In this document: positions 16,707-25,421 of the stretch, one piece after another
Layout of the letters: every line of letters starts with the position of its first letter
Position numbering within the stretch: the stretch's first letter is position 1
NCBI GenBank assembly: GCA_964587155.1
Contig: CAZPKF010000002.1
Location: 124,001-188,000, forward strand
Source: Hallerella sp964587155
GTDB taxonomy: Bacteria > Fibrobacterota > Fibrobacteria > Fibrobacterales > Fibrobacteraceae
Length of the DNA stretch: 64,000 bases
Direction of reading: 5' to 3'
Position numbers and translations under genes: made by a program
The notes under the pieces: generated by a model
The model's input: the letters and a program-made list of their open reading frames with translations, nothing else
Databases searched by the model: none
Told to the model about the DNA's origin: nothing

Positions 16707-17569
16707 GGCGTGTCCCAGGTTTTGAGAATGTCTTTGTAAAGGTCTGTGCGGCGGTCGCGGAAATGGGGCCAAAAACGGCGGTTGAATTCAATTTCTGCAA
16801 GGTCCAAATCGACAAGAGAACTTCCTAAAAATCCCGGTTCAAGATTGGTTAATAGGTGCCCATCCGGAGCGCAAGCGAAAGAATGTCCCCAGAAATTCAA
16901 ATCGCCCTCGGATCCCGTGCGGTTTGCTGCGACGACAAACAGACGGTTCGCGATGGCGTGGCCGCGCATGACGGTCATCCAACTGTCCATTTGGCGATCA
17001 TAAAGAGATTCCGGTTCTGTTTTGTCCCACCCGATAGCTGTTGGATAGATAAGGACATCGGCACCTTTGAGCGCTTCTATTCGGGCGGCTTCAGGAAACC
17101 ATTGATCCCAGCAAATGAGAACTCCGATTTTTCCTGCCGACGTACTGATGGGTTCAAATCCTGTGTCTCCGGGGGCGAAATAGTATTTTTCGAAAAACTT
17201 CGGATCGTCAGGAATGTGGCTTTTGCGGTAAAGTCCCGCGATGCTGCCATCGCGTTCAAAAATAAATGCGCTGTTGTAATAAATCCCCCGGGCGCGCTTT
17301 TCAAAAAAAGGAAAGACAACGACGGTTTGAAGCTTGCATGCGATGCGCTGCCATTCTGCAACGAGAGGATCGTCTTTTTTTATCGCCAGGTCAAATCCTT
17401 TGTCACTCTCTTCGATGGGGAAGTACGGCGTGTGGTAAAGTTCCGGAAGAACCAGAATGTCGCAATGCGAAGATTTCAATTTTTGGGCTTCGGAAGCATA
17501 CCAGGCGTCTGTTGCTTCGACTGTCCCAAACCATTTTCCTTGGAGGGTGGCTACGCGGATCGATTTCAT
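16703..17569 (-). CDS. aguB: N-carbamoylputrescine amidase
   Basis: The 288-residue nitrilase-superfamily protein has the full triad: Glu43 in LVLPELYHTPYF, Lys in YRKSHIPDDP, Cys in VLICWDQWFPEAAR. The sequence SHIPD...KYYFAPGDTGF and the length are typical of AguB. It hydrolyses N-carbamoylputrescine to putrescine, CO2 and ammonia, following aguA. The ATG at 17569 is preferred over a TTG two codons upstream. The arginine decarboxylase that would supply agmatine is not in the window. Confidence 0.93.
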   Translation of the reverse strand: MKSIRVATLQGKWFGTVEATDAWYASEAQKLKSSHCDILVLPELYHTPYFPIEESDKGFDLAIKKDDPLVAEWQRIACKLQTVVVFPFFEKRARGIYYNSAFIFERDGSIAGLYRKSHIPDDPKFFEKYYFAPGDTGFEPISTSAGKIGVLICWDQWFPEAARIEALKGADVLIYPTAIGWDKTEPESLYDRQMDSWMTVMRGHAIANRLFVVAANRTGSEGDLNFWGHSFACAPDGHLLTNLEPGFLGSSLVDLDLAEIEFNRRFWPHFRDRRTDLYKDILKTWDTP

Positions 17570-17960
17570 AATCAAAATTTAGAAAACATTCGAAGTTGAT
17601 TTTCTTAAGCGAATCAAGGCGGAATGCGTAATGCGGAATTGGGCGAAGATGCTTTTGGGTGAAATTTGGGCGTTCAGCTTGAATAATGAGGAGTTTGGAA
17701 TTGGGAATGCATCATTCATAATGAGAAAATAGAGCAGAAAACTCTCCGTGGTGGGGTTCTCACGAAAATCCTTTTCTGCGGATGGGGAGAAGTTTGCACG
17801 GTGTTGACGGCGAAGGAAATTCCGTTTTTGTGAAGGTGAAATTTTTTTTCCCTAGTCATTAAACATTGTATTTTGCAAGTAAAGTTTTTCTTGATTTTTT
17901 CGCCAAGACTCGATTTTCTTTGCAATGGGGAGTTTTCCATTTTCTATTTTGCAAAAACCA
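17570..17960. other. Divergent intergenic region with repeat copy B
   Basis: No gene is supported between aguB and the lipoprotein gene at 17961. The region is AT-rich, contains GGAAT-rich stretches (17620-17710) and the dispersed repeat at 17737-17845. It must hold promoters for both directions, but none stands out. Confidence 0.5.
17737..17845. repeat. Dispersed intergenic repeat, copy B
   Basis: This copy shares with A and C the ordered blocks TGGGGTT, CTTTTCTGCGGATG, GCACGG and CCGTTTT. A and B are closest: both read TCCGTTTTTGTGAA at the right end. A small stem CGTG...CACG is possible around the first block. Confidence 0.7.
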
Positions 17961-19871
17961 ATGAAAAACGCATTCTCTTTTTTTTCCATTTTTTGCGCGG
18001 GGCTTTTGACCGCTTGCGCGAGTTCTTCGTCGGAAAGGCATTCTGCGGAAGTTTCCCCGGTTGTTGAATCCGGCAGAGATTCTTCTGCGATCAACGGCAA
18101 TAGTCTTCCTTTTTCCATTCATTCTTTATCGGAGGGCAGGGAAATTCGCCGTGTTGCCGTGAAGGATTCAACGCAACTTCCGACTCTTGCCGCTCTGGAT
18201 TTTGCCGCTTATTTCAAAAATCCAATTCGAGAAGCTGGGAAGAACGAACTCCCGGAAAATGCCAAACCCGTTTCGCTCGCATTTTCAGAGTATCCCTTTC
18301 CCATGTTGGATTCTCTTTTGGAATCGGAACCGGAATTTTTGAAATTGGCCGAACCGCTCGCTTATGAACCGTTCACGAAGTTCCTTTATGCGAAAGGCGT
18401 TAGAGATTCTTTAGGGAAAATTCTCCGCAGCGTGGAAAGCGTAAAATGGGGAGAAAAAAATGTCTTTGCCGATTTTCAGAAAGTGGAAAAACTTTATTTG
18501 ATCGGCGAAGAAGAAAATAAATCTTGGTGGGTGGAAGTTCATCCGCGAACCTGGACCTCTGCCCATAATTTCTGGGCAAAGGTCAGGGCGAATCCATCGG
18601 CAGAGGAAGTTGAAGCGTATCGCGTTTACACCTCGGAGACGCTTTCGAATGAAGCCGTTTTCGATTGGGTGCGGACCCTTGCCGCTTATTGGTATCCGAC
18701 TTACAATACGGATTTAGAGGCGAATGTTTCTGCAAATGATTGGAATGAGCGTTCTCCTTTTGCCGTGATGCGGGGAAATCCGATGGGAACGCCTTTGTGG
18801 GTGGCGTTCGAAGTGCCTTCCGTAAAAAGACAAGAAGCGTTGCTTGAAGATGCGTCGAATCTTTTGCAAGCGGGAACAAAATCGTTGGATGCAGATTCTT
18901 CGTGGCGAATTTCCGCTTTGGAAAACTTGCAGGATGTTTGCCCTGAAACGGAAAAAACGAAGGAATTCCAGGCGAAACTTTCCCATTTGCTCGATTCGCT
19001 CCCTTCGGAGCAAAACGCTTGGAGCTCAAACGGAATGCTTTGGTTTCGGCGCAATGCGAACTCCCTTTTGACAAATGATTTTACAGCACAGGATTCCTTG
19101 CACAATCCGTTGCCGAGATTATTGGAATTGAAAAAATTTCTCGACAGTTTGGAAATTCAGTTTTTGGTAGTTCCCATTCCAACGAAAGAAGCGATTTATG
19201 CGGATAAGTTAGTTTCGGAAACTGCGGACACGCTTTGCGTAGATGTCGCCGGGCGAAATTTTATACGGAAACTGCTCGCTCAGGGAATTGATGTCTTGGA
19301 TGTTTTTCCCGCACTCCGGAACGCACGCTTGGCAGATGATTCTTCGGCATTTTCGTTTCAAAAGTTTGATACGCACTGGGCTTCTCCCGGATTCCTTTCT
19401 GCAATGGAAGAACTGGCGAATAAAGTGACTTCTTATGCGTGGTATGAATCTTCAGGGGCAACTCCGGGAACTCTTGAAATCCGCGACACGGCGATTGTCC
19501 GCGAAGGCGATTTGATTCAACAGCTCCCGCTTGCGGAACAGGGCGTTTACGCCCCGGAAACATTGGAAGTCAAAAAGGTTTACCGCAACGGAAAACCTTA
19601 TTCGGGAGGAAAAAACAGCCCCATTTTGCTGATGGGAGATTCTTTTACGGGCGTTTTTGAATCCGTCGATGGGAAATCGGGCGGACCGGCTTCTCTACTG
19701 GCTTTTGCCACGGGATTAGACGTGCAGGTGATGACCAGTTGGGGTGGAGGCCCCGGAGTCAGGCACCGGATGGTGAAAGATAAAAAATCGTTGAAGTCAA
19801 AGCGGCTTGTCATTTACATGATGACCATGCGCGATTTTTGGCAGTCGCCAATGGAATGGGATGCGCTCTAA
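17961..19871 (+). CDS. AlgX/AlgJ-like SGNH-fold lipoprotein
   Basis: The 636-residue protein begins MKNAFSFFSIFCAGLLTACA, a lipoprotein signal with Cys19. The C-terminal half carries the alginate-acetyltransferase-type SGNH features: VVPIPTKEAIYADKL, FDTHWASPGFLSAMEEL (Asp-x-His pair) and ILLMGDSFTGVFE (Ser nucleophile). AlgX and AlgJ transfer acetyl groups to polysaccharide in the periplasm; here the substrate is unknown. The N-terminal 300 residues are unfamiliar. It overlaps the next gene by 11 bp and starts a three-gene operon. No MBOAT partner lies beside it; one occurs at 46933. Confidence 0.7.
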   Translation: MKNAFSFFSIFCAGLLTACASSSSERHSAEVSPVVESGRDSSAINGNSLPFSIHSLSEGREIRRVAVKDSTQLPTLAALDFAAYFKNPIREAGKNELPENAKPVSLAFSEYPFPMLDSLLESEPEFLKLAEPLAYEPFTKFLYAKGVRDSLGKILRSVESVKWGEKNVFADFQKVEKLYLIGEEENKSWWVEVHPRTWTSAHNFWAKVRANPSAEEVEAYRVYTSETLSNEAVFDWVRTLAAYWYPTYNTDLEANVSANDWNERSPFAVMRGNPMGTPLWVAFEVPSVKRQEALLEDASNLLQAGTKSLDADSSWRISALENLQDVCPETEKTKEFQAKLSHLLDSLPSEQNAWSSNGMLWFRRNANSLLTNDFTAQDSLHNPLPRLLELKKFLDSLEIQFLVVPIPTKEAIYADKLVSETADTLCVDVAGRNFIRKLLAQGIDVLDVFPALRNARLADDSSAFSFQKFDTHWASPGFLSAMEELANKVTSYAWYESSGATPGTLEIRDTAIVREGDLIQQLPLAEQGVYAPETLEVKKVYRNGKPYSGGKNSPILLMGDSFTGVFESVDGKSGGPASLLAFATGLDVQVMTSWGGGPGVRHRMVKDKKSLKSKRLVIYMMTMRDFWQSPMEWDAL

Positions 19872-20565
19872 ATTTTGGAAGCGTGCGCTTTTTCCTCTCC
19901 TGTTGACGGGACTTTTCGCCGTTTGCGTATGTCCGCTGCTTATCGGTGATGATATCTCGTACCTGGATGCCGCTTGTACTTTTGAAGAAAAAAATCCGGG
20001 ATGCTTGGATTCTTTTCCGGAATGGCGTTCCGGGTTAAAACATTTTGACAGCGTTCTTTTGAAAACGGAAGATACGGCTGCGGCATTAAATTCGCTCCTT
20101 TGGGATTTTTGGCAATTGGAATTTGCCGGGAATGGCCTTTCGACGCAGCCGTCTTCTGTTTTGCCGCTATCCGTTTTAAAAGAGCGGAACTCGGGTTGCA
20201 TGGGAACTGTTTTCTTGGCGCTGATGGTGGGAGAGGCGCGCAAACTTCGGATAGAATCCGTTTTGCTTCCGGGACATGTCTTTTTTCGGGTGAATGGAAA
20301 AAATGAAGAACCGAACCGAAAAGGCTTTCACTATTCCGACGAAGAATACCGCAAAAAGTATGCAGATGGTCCGTGGACGGGTTTTGAATTTTCACCGCTT
20401 TCGGCAAAACGTTTTTTAGGACTTGTCGCGTTCAATTTGGGAAACGCCTCACGGCACGAAAATTCTTCTGTTGCGCTCTCTTGGTATCAAGTTGCTTCGG
20501 AACTTTTTCCGGAATATCCCGGAATTTCCGCCAATCGCCGAATTGTCTTGGAAAATCAGCGATGA
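19861..20565 (+). CDS. SirB1/transglutaminase-like secreted protein
   Basis: The 234-residue protein starts with a signal or membrane anchor (FPLLLTGLFAVCVCPLL). The block ERNSGCMGTVFLALMVGEA, then VLLPGHVFFRV, resembles the SirB1 transglutaminase-like core, in which Cys is followed by a His in 'PGH'. The tail (NSSVALSWYQVASELFPEYP) looks like one TPR-type hairpin. An enzymatic role is uncertain because SirB1 proteins are often inactive. It is translationally coupled on both sides (11-bp overlap upstream, ATGA downstream). Confidence 0.55.
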   Translation: MRSKFWKRALFPLLLTGLFAVCVCPLLIGDDISYLDAACTFEEKNPGCLDSFPEWRSGLKHFDSVLLKTEDTAAALNSLLWDFWQLEFAGNGLSTQPSSVLPLSVLKERNSGCMGTVFLALMVGEARKLRIESVLLPGHVFFRVNGKNEEPNRKGFHYSDEEYRKKYADGPWTGFEFSPLSAKRFLGLVAFNLGNASRHENSSVALSWYQVASELFPEYPGISANRRIVLENQR

Positions 20566-22085
20566 ATTTTTCATGGAAGATTTTTTTTGCCGCAGCGGTC
20601 GCGTTCTTTGCGCTTTTCCCGCTGACGGATACGGATATTTGGTGGCATTTGGCATCGGCTAGGGATTTTTTGCAAAATGGACTAGCGAAAACGGATCCAT
20701 TTTGCTGGACTCCATCCAAATCGCCCTGGATAAACGTGCACCTTTTTTTCCAACTGACGGCTTTCGAAATTTTTTCAAAATGGGGAGCTCTTGGGTTGGT
20801 CGTTTCAAAATCCTTTTTGTGGGGATTTGTCGCCTTTCTTTGGGTGCTTCCCGTAAAAAGACGCATGAGTCTTTTGGAATTCAGCTTGATGCTGTTGTTT
20901 GCGTTTCTCTTTCGATATGCGTTTGAATGCAGACCGATTTTGATGACTCTGCTATTCCTCGGAATTTTTTGGAATCTTCTGCCTCTGTTGAAAGAAAAAT
21001 TTTCTGTTGCATGGCTGATTGTTTTTGGAACGTTATTTTGTGTGGAATGGATTTGGGTGCGTACTCAAGGGCTTTTCCCGTTGGGATTTGCAATTTCTTT
21101 TTTGGCGGTTGCGTTCTTTTTGCGGCAAATTTCTGTTGCGGGAAAAATCCGTTGTGCGGGATTTTTGACGCTGCTTGTTTCTGTCCCTCTTTTTCACTAC
21201 CAAGGCTTTTTACTGTGGAAATATCCGTATGGACTTTTGGACAGACTTATCGGAGGAAGTGCTTCTTCGCAAATTTTTGCCCAGGAAATAGCGGAAAACC
21301 GGGCTCCGACAACGCTTTTAATCCAAGGGGAAAATTCTGCGGCGATGCTTGCTTTGATTGTCGCTGTTGTGATTTCAGCAACGCTTCTCTTGCGTTATCG
21401 CCGGATCGCATCTCGATTTCGTTCCGCATATCTTGTTATCGCCGCCTTTTTGGCTGTTTCGGCAGAGCGCAACGCGGTTTTGTTCTTTTTCCCGTTTGTG
21501 GCGATAGCCTTTTCCCGCCCGGTGTTTTCTCTTTTTTTGCGGCGGCTGTGTCTGCGTTTTTTTGCTATTTCAAAGATGAAATTCTTGTCCGCTGTCCAGA
21601 TTTTTTCCGTGTTAATCTTTGCTTTCGTTTTGGGTCTGGCTTTTCGCAATATGTCTGCCTTTTTTTCAAATGGAAAGTTTGTGCCGGTTTCTGCGGAGCG
21701 CGTTCCCGAACAGGCTTTAATTTATTTGAATTCAAATCCGTTGCCGAAAGGGCTGCGCCTTTTCAATGATGATCGTTCCGGTGGGTATTTGGAATGGAAC
21801 CTTCCCAAAGAAAAAACGTTTGCAGATGGCCGTTTTATTTTGAAAGATTCCCTCTTCATGGCGACTTATTTGGGGTATGCGAAAGAACCGGAAACCTTTC
21901 TGCGTTCGGCGGATTCGCTGCAGATTGGACGGGCGCTGTTGCCCATTTCGTCGATTGCGCTTTGGAAAAATCTTGCCGTTGCATTAGATAAACATCCGGC
22001 ATGGCGAATTGCTTATGCGGATTCCTTTTATGTTGTGTTTGATAAAAATAATTTGGAAGCCACAGTAAAAAGTCCCCGGAAATGA
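20562..22085 (+). CDS. Polytopic membrane protein, glycosyltransferase-like (GT39/C fold)
   Basis: The 507-residue protein starts at the ATG overlapping the previous stop. It has about 10 hydrophobic helices. Near the N-terminus, DTDIWWHLASARDFLQNG and then DPFCW resemble the first periplasmic loop of membrane GT-C/oligosaccharide-transferase-like proteins, where an Asp is catalytic. The C-terminal 100 residues are soluble (LRLFNDDRSGGYLEWNLPKE). It may move or attach sugars using a lipid carrier, which would fit the AlgX-like gene in the operon; this is inference. The precise family is not recognised. Confidence 0.6.
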   Translation: MNFSWKIFFAAAVAFFALFPLTDTDIWWHLASARDFLQNGLAKTDPFCWTPSKSPWINVHLFFQLTAFEIFSKWGALGLVVSKSFLWGFVAFLWVLPVKRRMSLLEFSLMLLFAFLFRYAFECRPILMTLLFLGIFWNLLPLLKEKFSVAWLIVFGTLFCVEWIWVRTQGLFPLGFAISFLAVAFFLRQISVAGKIRCAGFLTLLVSVPLFHYQGFLLWKYPYGLLDRLIGGSASSQIFAQEIAENRAPTTLLIQGENSAAMLALIVAVVISATLLLRYRRIASRFRSAYLVIAAFLAVSAERNAVLFFFPFVAIAFSRPVFSLFLRRLCLRFFAISKMKFLSAVQIFSVLIFAFVLGLAFRNMSAFFSNGKFVPVSAERVPEQALIYLNSNPLPKGLRLFNDDRSGGYLEWNLPKEKTFADGRFILKDSLFMATYLGYAKEPETFLRSADSLQIGRALLPISSIALWKNLAVALDKHPAWRIAYADSFYVVFDKNNLEATVKSPRK

Positions 22086-22181
22086 TTCTAGGGACATTGA
22101 AATTTGCTGCGGCGGGTAACGGAATTTCGATTATCCCCGTGTAATCCGGAAAAGCAGTTGGATGGTATTCTTTTCTTTTAA

Positions 22182-22552
22182 TTAAAGTGACGCGCCAAAT
22201 ACCACATAGGTCCGTCCTAGAACTCTAGTCTCCGAATAAGAGTCGTCATCAATGGAACAGAGGCCGTTGCGATCGCATTCAAATTGTTTTTGATCATTGG
22301 ATCCAACGTGGAGTACAAAATTGAACTGCGTGTAGAGTGCGACGAGGTTAGCTAAACCGACTCCAAATCGGAATTCCAGTAGCGGAAATCCCAACCTTTG
22401 AACGAATTTTTGTCGTAATCGCAGGGATCGTCGTCATGCGTTTCATAATCAATATACGAAACGCCGACATTGAAACTATTGTAAAATCCCCGGTGTCGCT
22501 TTGGATAGGCTACTGTTGTGGTGGTTGTGTCGGCGGAAGAAATTTCCACCAA
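22182..22552 (-). pseudogene. Outer-membrane barrel protein fragment
   Basis: Minus-strand frames read GFYNSFNVGVSYIDYETHDD followed, after a frameshift near 22380, by EFRFGVGLANLVALYTQFNF, DSYSETRVLGRTYVVFGASL and a stop at 22182. The alternating pattern and the 'RTYVVFGASL' end look like the C-terminal part of a Fibrobacter outer-membrane barrel. There is no start codon or signal peptide, so this is the remnant of a longer gene. The rest of 22086-22727 shows no other gene; the last 170 bases are AT-rich and lead to the next gene's start. Confidence 0.55.
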
Positions 22553-22727
22553 GCAAAAAAATCAATAAAAAGGATCAAAACATTTTGCAAGTTAAAAGAA
22601 AGATCCGTTTTTTCGCTTTTTGTCAATGAAAAAATGGAAAAAATAAAATTTCCAACAGGCGTTTTGAATCAGCACTGTAAAACGGCGAATTTTAAATTGA
22701 ATGGCGCAAATGGATTTGACGGCTTAG

Positions 22728-25421
22728 ATGGGCGTTTCTATTTTAAACTCCGTGAAAAAAATTTTTCTTTTATTTGTTTTTTTGACTTTGGGATGGATTG
22801 TTTCGTGTGCAGACGAGGCTTCATCGGCGGGGAAATTAGAAGAATCCTTTGACGGAATGCGTCGGATTCACGCAGAGGGAAAGTCGGTCTCGCTACCTCA
22901 AAGACTTTCGGTGAAATTTTCAAGTGATTTTTATATCGCAGAGCACGAAGTCACGCGGGCGGAATACGCTTCTTTGATGGGTGGTGAAGTGAATCCCGGC
23001 GAAGAGAATCTTCCTGTGGCCGGGGTGACTTTTTACGATGCGGTCCTTTATGTAAATGCGCTTTCCAATGCGATGAAACTCGATACGGTTTACACTTATT
23101 CGGGACGGGAGTGGGATGCGGAAAAACACTGTGTTTTCTTGAGTGAATTTGGCAAGAACTTTTCGGCAAACGGCTTTCGTTTGCCTACGGAAGCGGAATG
23201 GATTTATGCAGCAGAAATGGGGTGGAATCCGGCGGAAAACGCTTGGACTTCGGAAAATTCGGATTATGCGGCGCATGACGTCTGCACGAAAGGGGCAAAC
23301 GGCAACGGCCTTTGCGATATGGCGGGAAATGTTTTGGAATGGACTAGCGATTGGCTTTCGGATGTGCGGGATACGGCTATTTCGGATTTTGTTGGCGGCA
23401 GCATTCCCAATGCATTAGATGAAGTTGTGGTCAAAGGAGGAAGTTTCCGAAATGCGGCAGCGAATATCCGACTTGAAAATCGGGGTGACGTTTATACGGT
23501 AACGCCGTCCATGTTTGCGGAATACGTGGGGTTCCGCGTGGCGCGGGGGAAAATGGACGCCCCTCAAACGGTCGGAGCTTCTTTTGTACAGGAATCTTGG
23601 GACGTCTCGGTTTTGGTCTCGGCCAAGGAAATTCAAAAAAAATTGGGTACGTATTATGCAAAGCTCGCTTTCCGGGACGACGAAACGGGGAACATCGGCT
23701 TTGTGAATTTTTACAGCGCGCTTCCGCAGGTGACGGAAATCGCGGACACGATAGACTCTTACCACCCGGCGATAAGCCCGGACGGGAAGCTTGTCGCGTT
23801 CTGCACAAAGCCCGAGGGCATCTCGGGGAAGTCGGAACTTTACGTCCGTAACCTCGACGCGAACGGATCGGGCCTCGCAAAACTCGACGTGGAGAGCGCA
23901 GCGATTCCGCGGTGGCGCGTCGTCGGGGCCGACACGCAGATAGTCTACGTGACAAGCGCGGGGAACAATTCAGACGCTTCGGAATGGAAGTCCGGATCGA
24001 CGTGGGCTGTGACATATTCGCAAGGGAAGTTCGGCGAGCCGCAAAGGCTCTTCGACGGCACGTACAACGGCGGCATCCTTTCTGACGGGAGTCTCGCCGT
24101 GACTGGAGCGCGGCTTTTGCGCGCAAACGTCGGCGGAAAGGAAGAGCTTTGGTATGGCGGGGAGCAGGCGTGCAACGCTTCGCTTTCGGATTCGACGAAA
24201 GAGACCCTTTTCCTCGACTTCGGCGGAACCGCCGGGCGTGAATTTTCGGGTTCGGATTACGCGGCGCACGAGAGGCTCCTTGTCGCGGATTCAAACGGCT
24301 CGCTTTTGAAGTCGTTGCCGTCGCCGTCGGGATCGGCCTTCGACCACACGGAATGGGTCCGCGGCGTGCGGGGCTTCGCCGTTTCGACGCTCACGAACGC
24401 GGAGGGCGCGCATGGGAAAGTGGCGCTGGTGAACACGCGGGATTCGAGCGTGCAGGAAGTTTTGGCTGGCGAAGAAATCTGGCACCCGGACATGTGGGTG
24501 GGAAAATCGGATGCGACGCACTTCGAACTCGACCCGGACAGTGCAGGGGTGTACCAAAGTGATTCAAATGTGGAATATGGGCTGAAGACCCGTCGCATCC
24601 GAATGGAGCTTTTTTGGGAGAATGCCGACATTCTGGATATGGTCTGTGTCGGAAGTTCACATATCGAATTGGGGGTGAAACCGCTTCTTTTGACAGGACA
24701 AAAAATCGTCAATATGGGGAATCCACAAACTTCTTTTGCGTCGACTGTTTATATCGCTGAAAATTATGTTTTGAATCATTCCGCACGATTGAAAGCCGTT
24801 CTCATTTCGTTGGATATCGGAATTTGGTCCTATCCGGGATACTATCCGGCGGCGGAACAGTTTCTGAATTCTCCGGGGGCGATCTATGACAGGAATCACG
24901 AATTTTGGCGCGACGGTGTTCCCGAATACTTTGTCGATATGGTTCGGAACGGTTTTGTTGCCGATGACATACGAAACGTGCTCAAATCGTTTATGGGATA
25001 TGCTCCGGCTGCCTCCGGCGATTGGGGAGGCGTTCCGGAAGTCGCCATTGATTCGAATTGGGCGACAAAGGCCCCCGAAGTCGTCGAGTTGCAAATGAGC
25101 CGGTTGGAAGAACTCATACAAAAGGCCACGGAAAAAGACGTCTATTTGATAGGAATCATTTTCCCGCAGTCCCCGCGATATCGGGAAACGGGATCGTTTG
25201 GACGCTACGGTCCACAGCGGTCCGTTGCGAAGAGGATTATTGAACGGTTGGATTCCCTGCAACGTGTTTACCCAAAATTCATTTTGATGGACGAGAACAA
25301 GTTTGGCTATCACGACTACACTGATGAAATGGCCATAAATTGGGACCATTTGGCGGAACCGGGTGCCGTTCAACTGACCGTCCGTCTCGATTCGCTGTTA
25401 CAAACGTTGGGGGTAAAATGA
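22728..25421 (+). CDS. TIGR02171-type lipoprotein: FGE-like domain, beta-propeller, SGNH-like domain (paralogue 1)
   Basis: The 897-residue protein has a lipobox (GWIVSC, Cys27). Residues about 65-275 are a formylglycine-generating-enzyme/SUMF1-like domain (FYIAEHEVTRAEY, GFRLPTEAEWIYAAE, CDMAGNVLEW, VVKGGSFRN, GFRVARG). The cysteine pair normally near the GGS...R motif is missing, so it is unlikely to oxidise cysteine. Residues 310-595 are a TolB/PD40-like propeller (YHPAISPDGKLVAFCT). Residues 600-897 look SGNH-like (CVGSSHIE, later NWDHLAEPGA). This architecture and length fit the Fibrobacter paralogous family TIGR02171, whose function is unknown. Its stop overlaps the next start by ATGA. 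Residues 315-593 are encoded by DNA identical to the next gene. Confidence 0.8.
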   Translation: MGVSILNSVKKIFLLFVFLTLGWIVSCADEASSAGKLEESFDGMRRIHAEGKSVSLPQRLSVKFSSDFYIAEHEVTRAEYASLMGGEVNPGEENLPVAGVTFYDAVLYVNALSNAMKLDTVYTYSGREWDAEKHCVFLSEFGKNFSANGFRLPTEAEWIYAAEMGWNPAENAWTSENSDYAAHDVCTKGANGNGLCDMAGNVLEWTSDWLSDVRDTAISDFVGGSIPNALDEVVVKGGSFRNAAANIRLENRGDVYTVTPSMFAEYVGFRVARGKMDAPQTVGASFVQESWDVSVLVSAKEIQKKLGTYYAKLAFRDDETGNIGFVNFYSALPQVTEIADTIDSYHPAISPDGKLVAFCTKPEGISGKSELYVRNLDANGSGLAKLDVESAAIPRWRVVGADTQIVYVTSAGNNSDASEWKSGSTWAVTYSQGKFGEPQRLFDGTYNGGILSDGSLAVTGARLLRANVGGKEELWYGGEQACNASLSDSTKETLFLDFGGTAGREFSGSDYAAHERLLVADSNGSLLKSLPSPSGSAFDHTEWVRGVRGFAVSTLTNAEGAHGKVALVNTRDSSVQEVLAGEEIWHPDMWVGKSDATHFELDPDSAGVYQSDSNVEYGLKTRRIRMELFWENADILDMVCVGSSHIELGVKPLLLTGQKIVNMGNPQTSFASTVYIAENYVLNHSARLKAVLISLDIGIWSYPGYYPAAEQFLNSPGAIYDRNHEFWRDGVPEYFVDMVRNGFVADDIRNVLKSFMGYAPAASGDWGGVPEVAIDSNWATKAPEVVELQMSRLEELIQKATEKDVYLIGIIFPQSPRYRETGSFGRYGPQRSVAKRIIERLDSLQRVYPKFILMDENKFGYHDYTDEMAINWDHLAEPGAVQLTVRLDSLLQTLGVK
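23658..24553 (+). repeat. Near-identical block shared by the two TIGR02171 genes, copy 1
   Basis: These 896 bp match 26381-27276 with four mismatches (23669, 24508, 24517, 24542); 23670-24507 is identical over 838 bp. A 60-base sample (23881-23940) is 70% GC by count, against 32% for 24721-24780 in the same gene. Confidence 0.95.

Noticed and set aside
23430..24294. Long Arg-rich minus-strand frames across the TIGR02171 propeller, present twice
   Set aside because: They exist only because the GC-rich block has few stop codons; both copies are identical as the DNA is identical.
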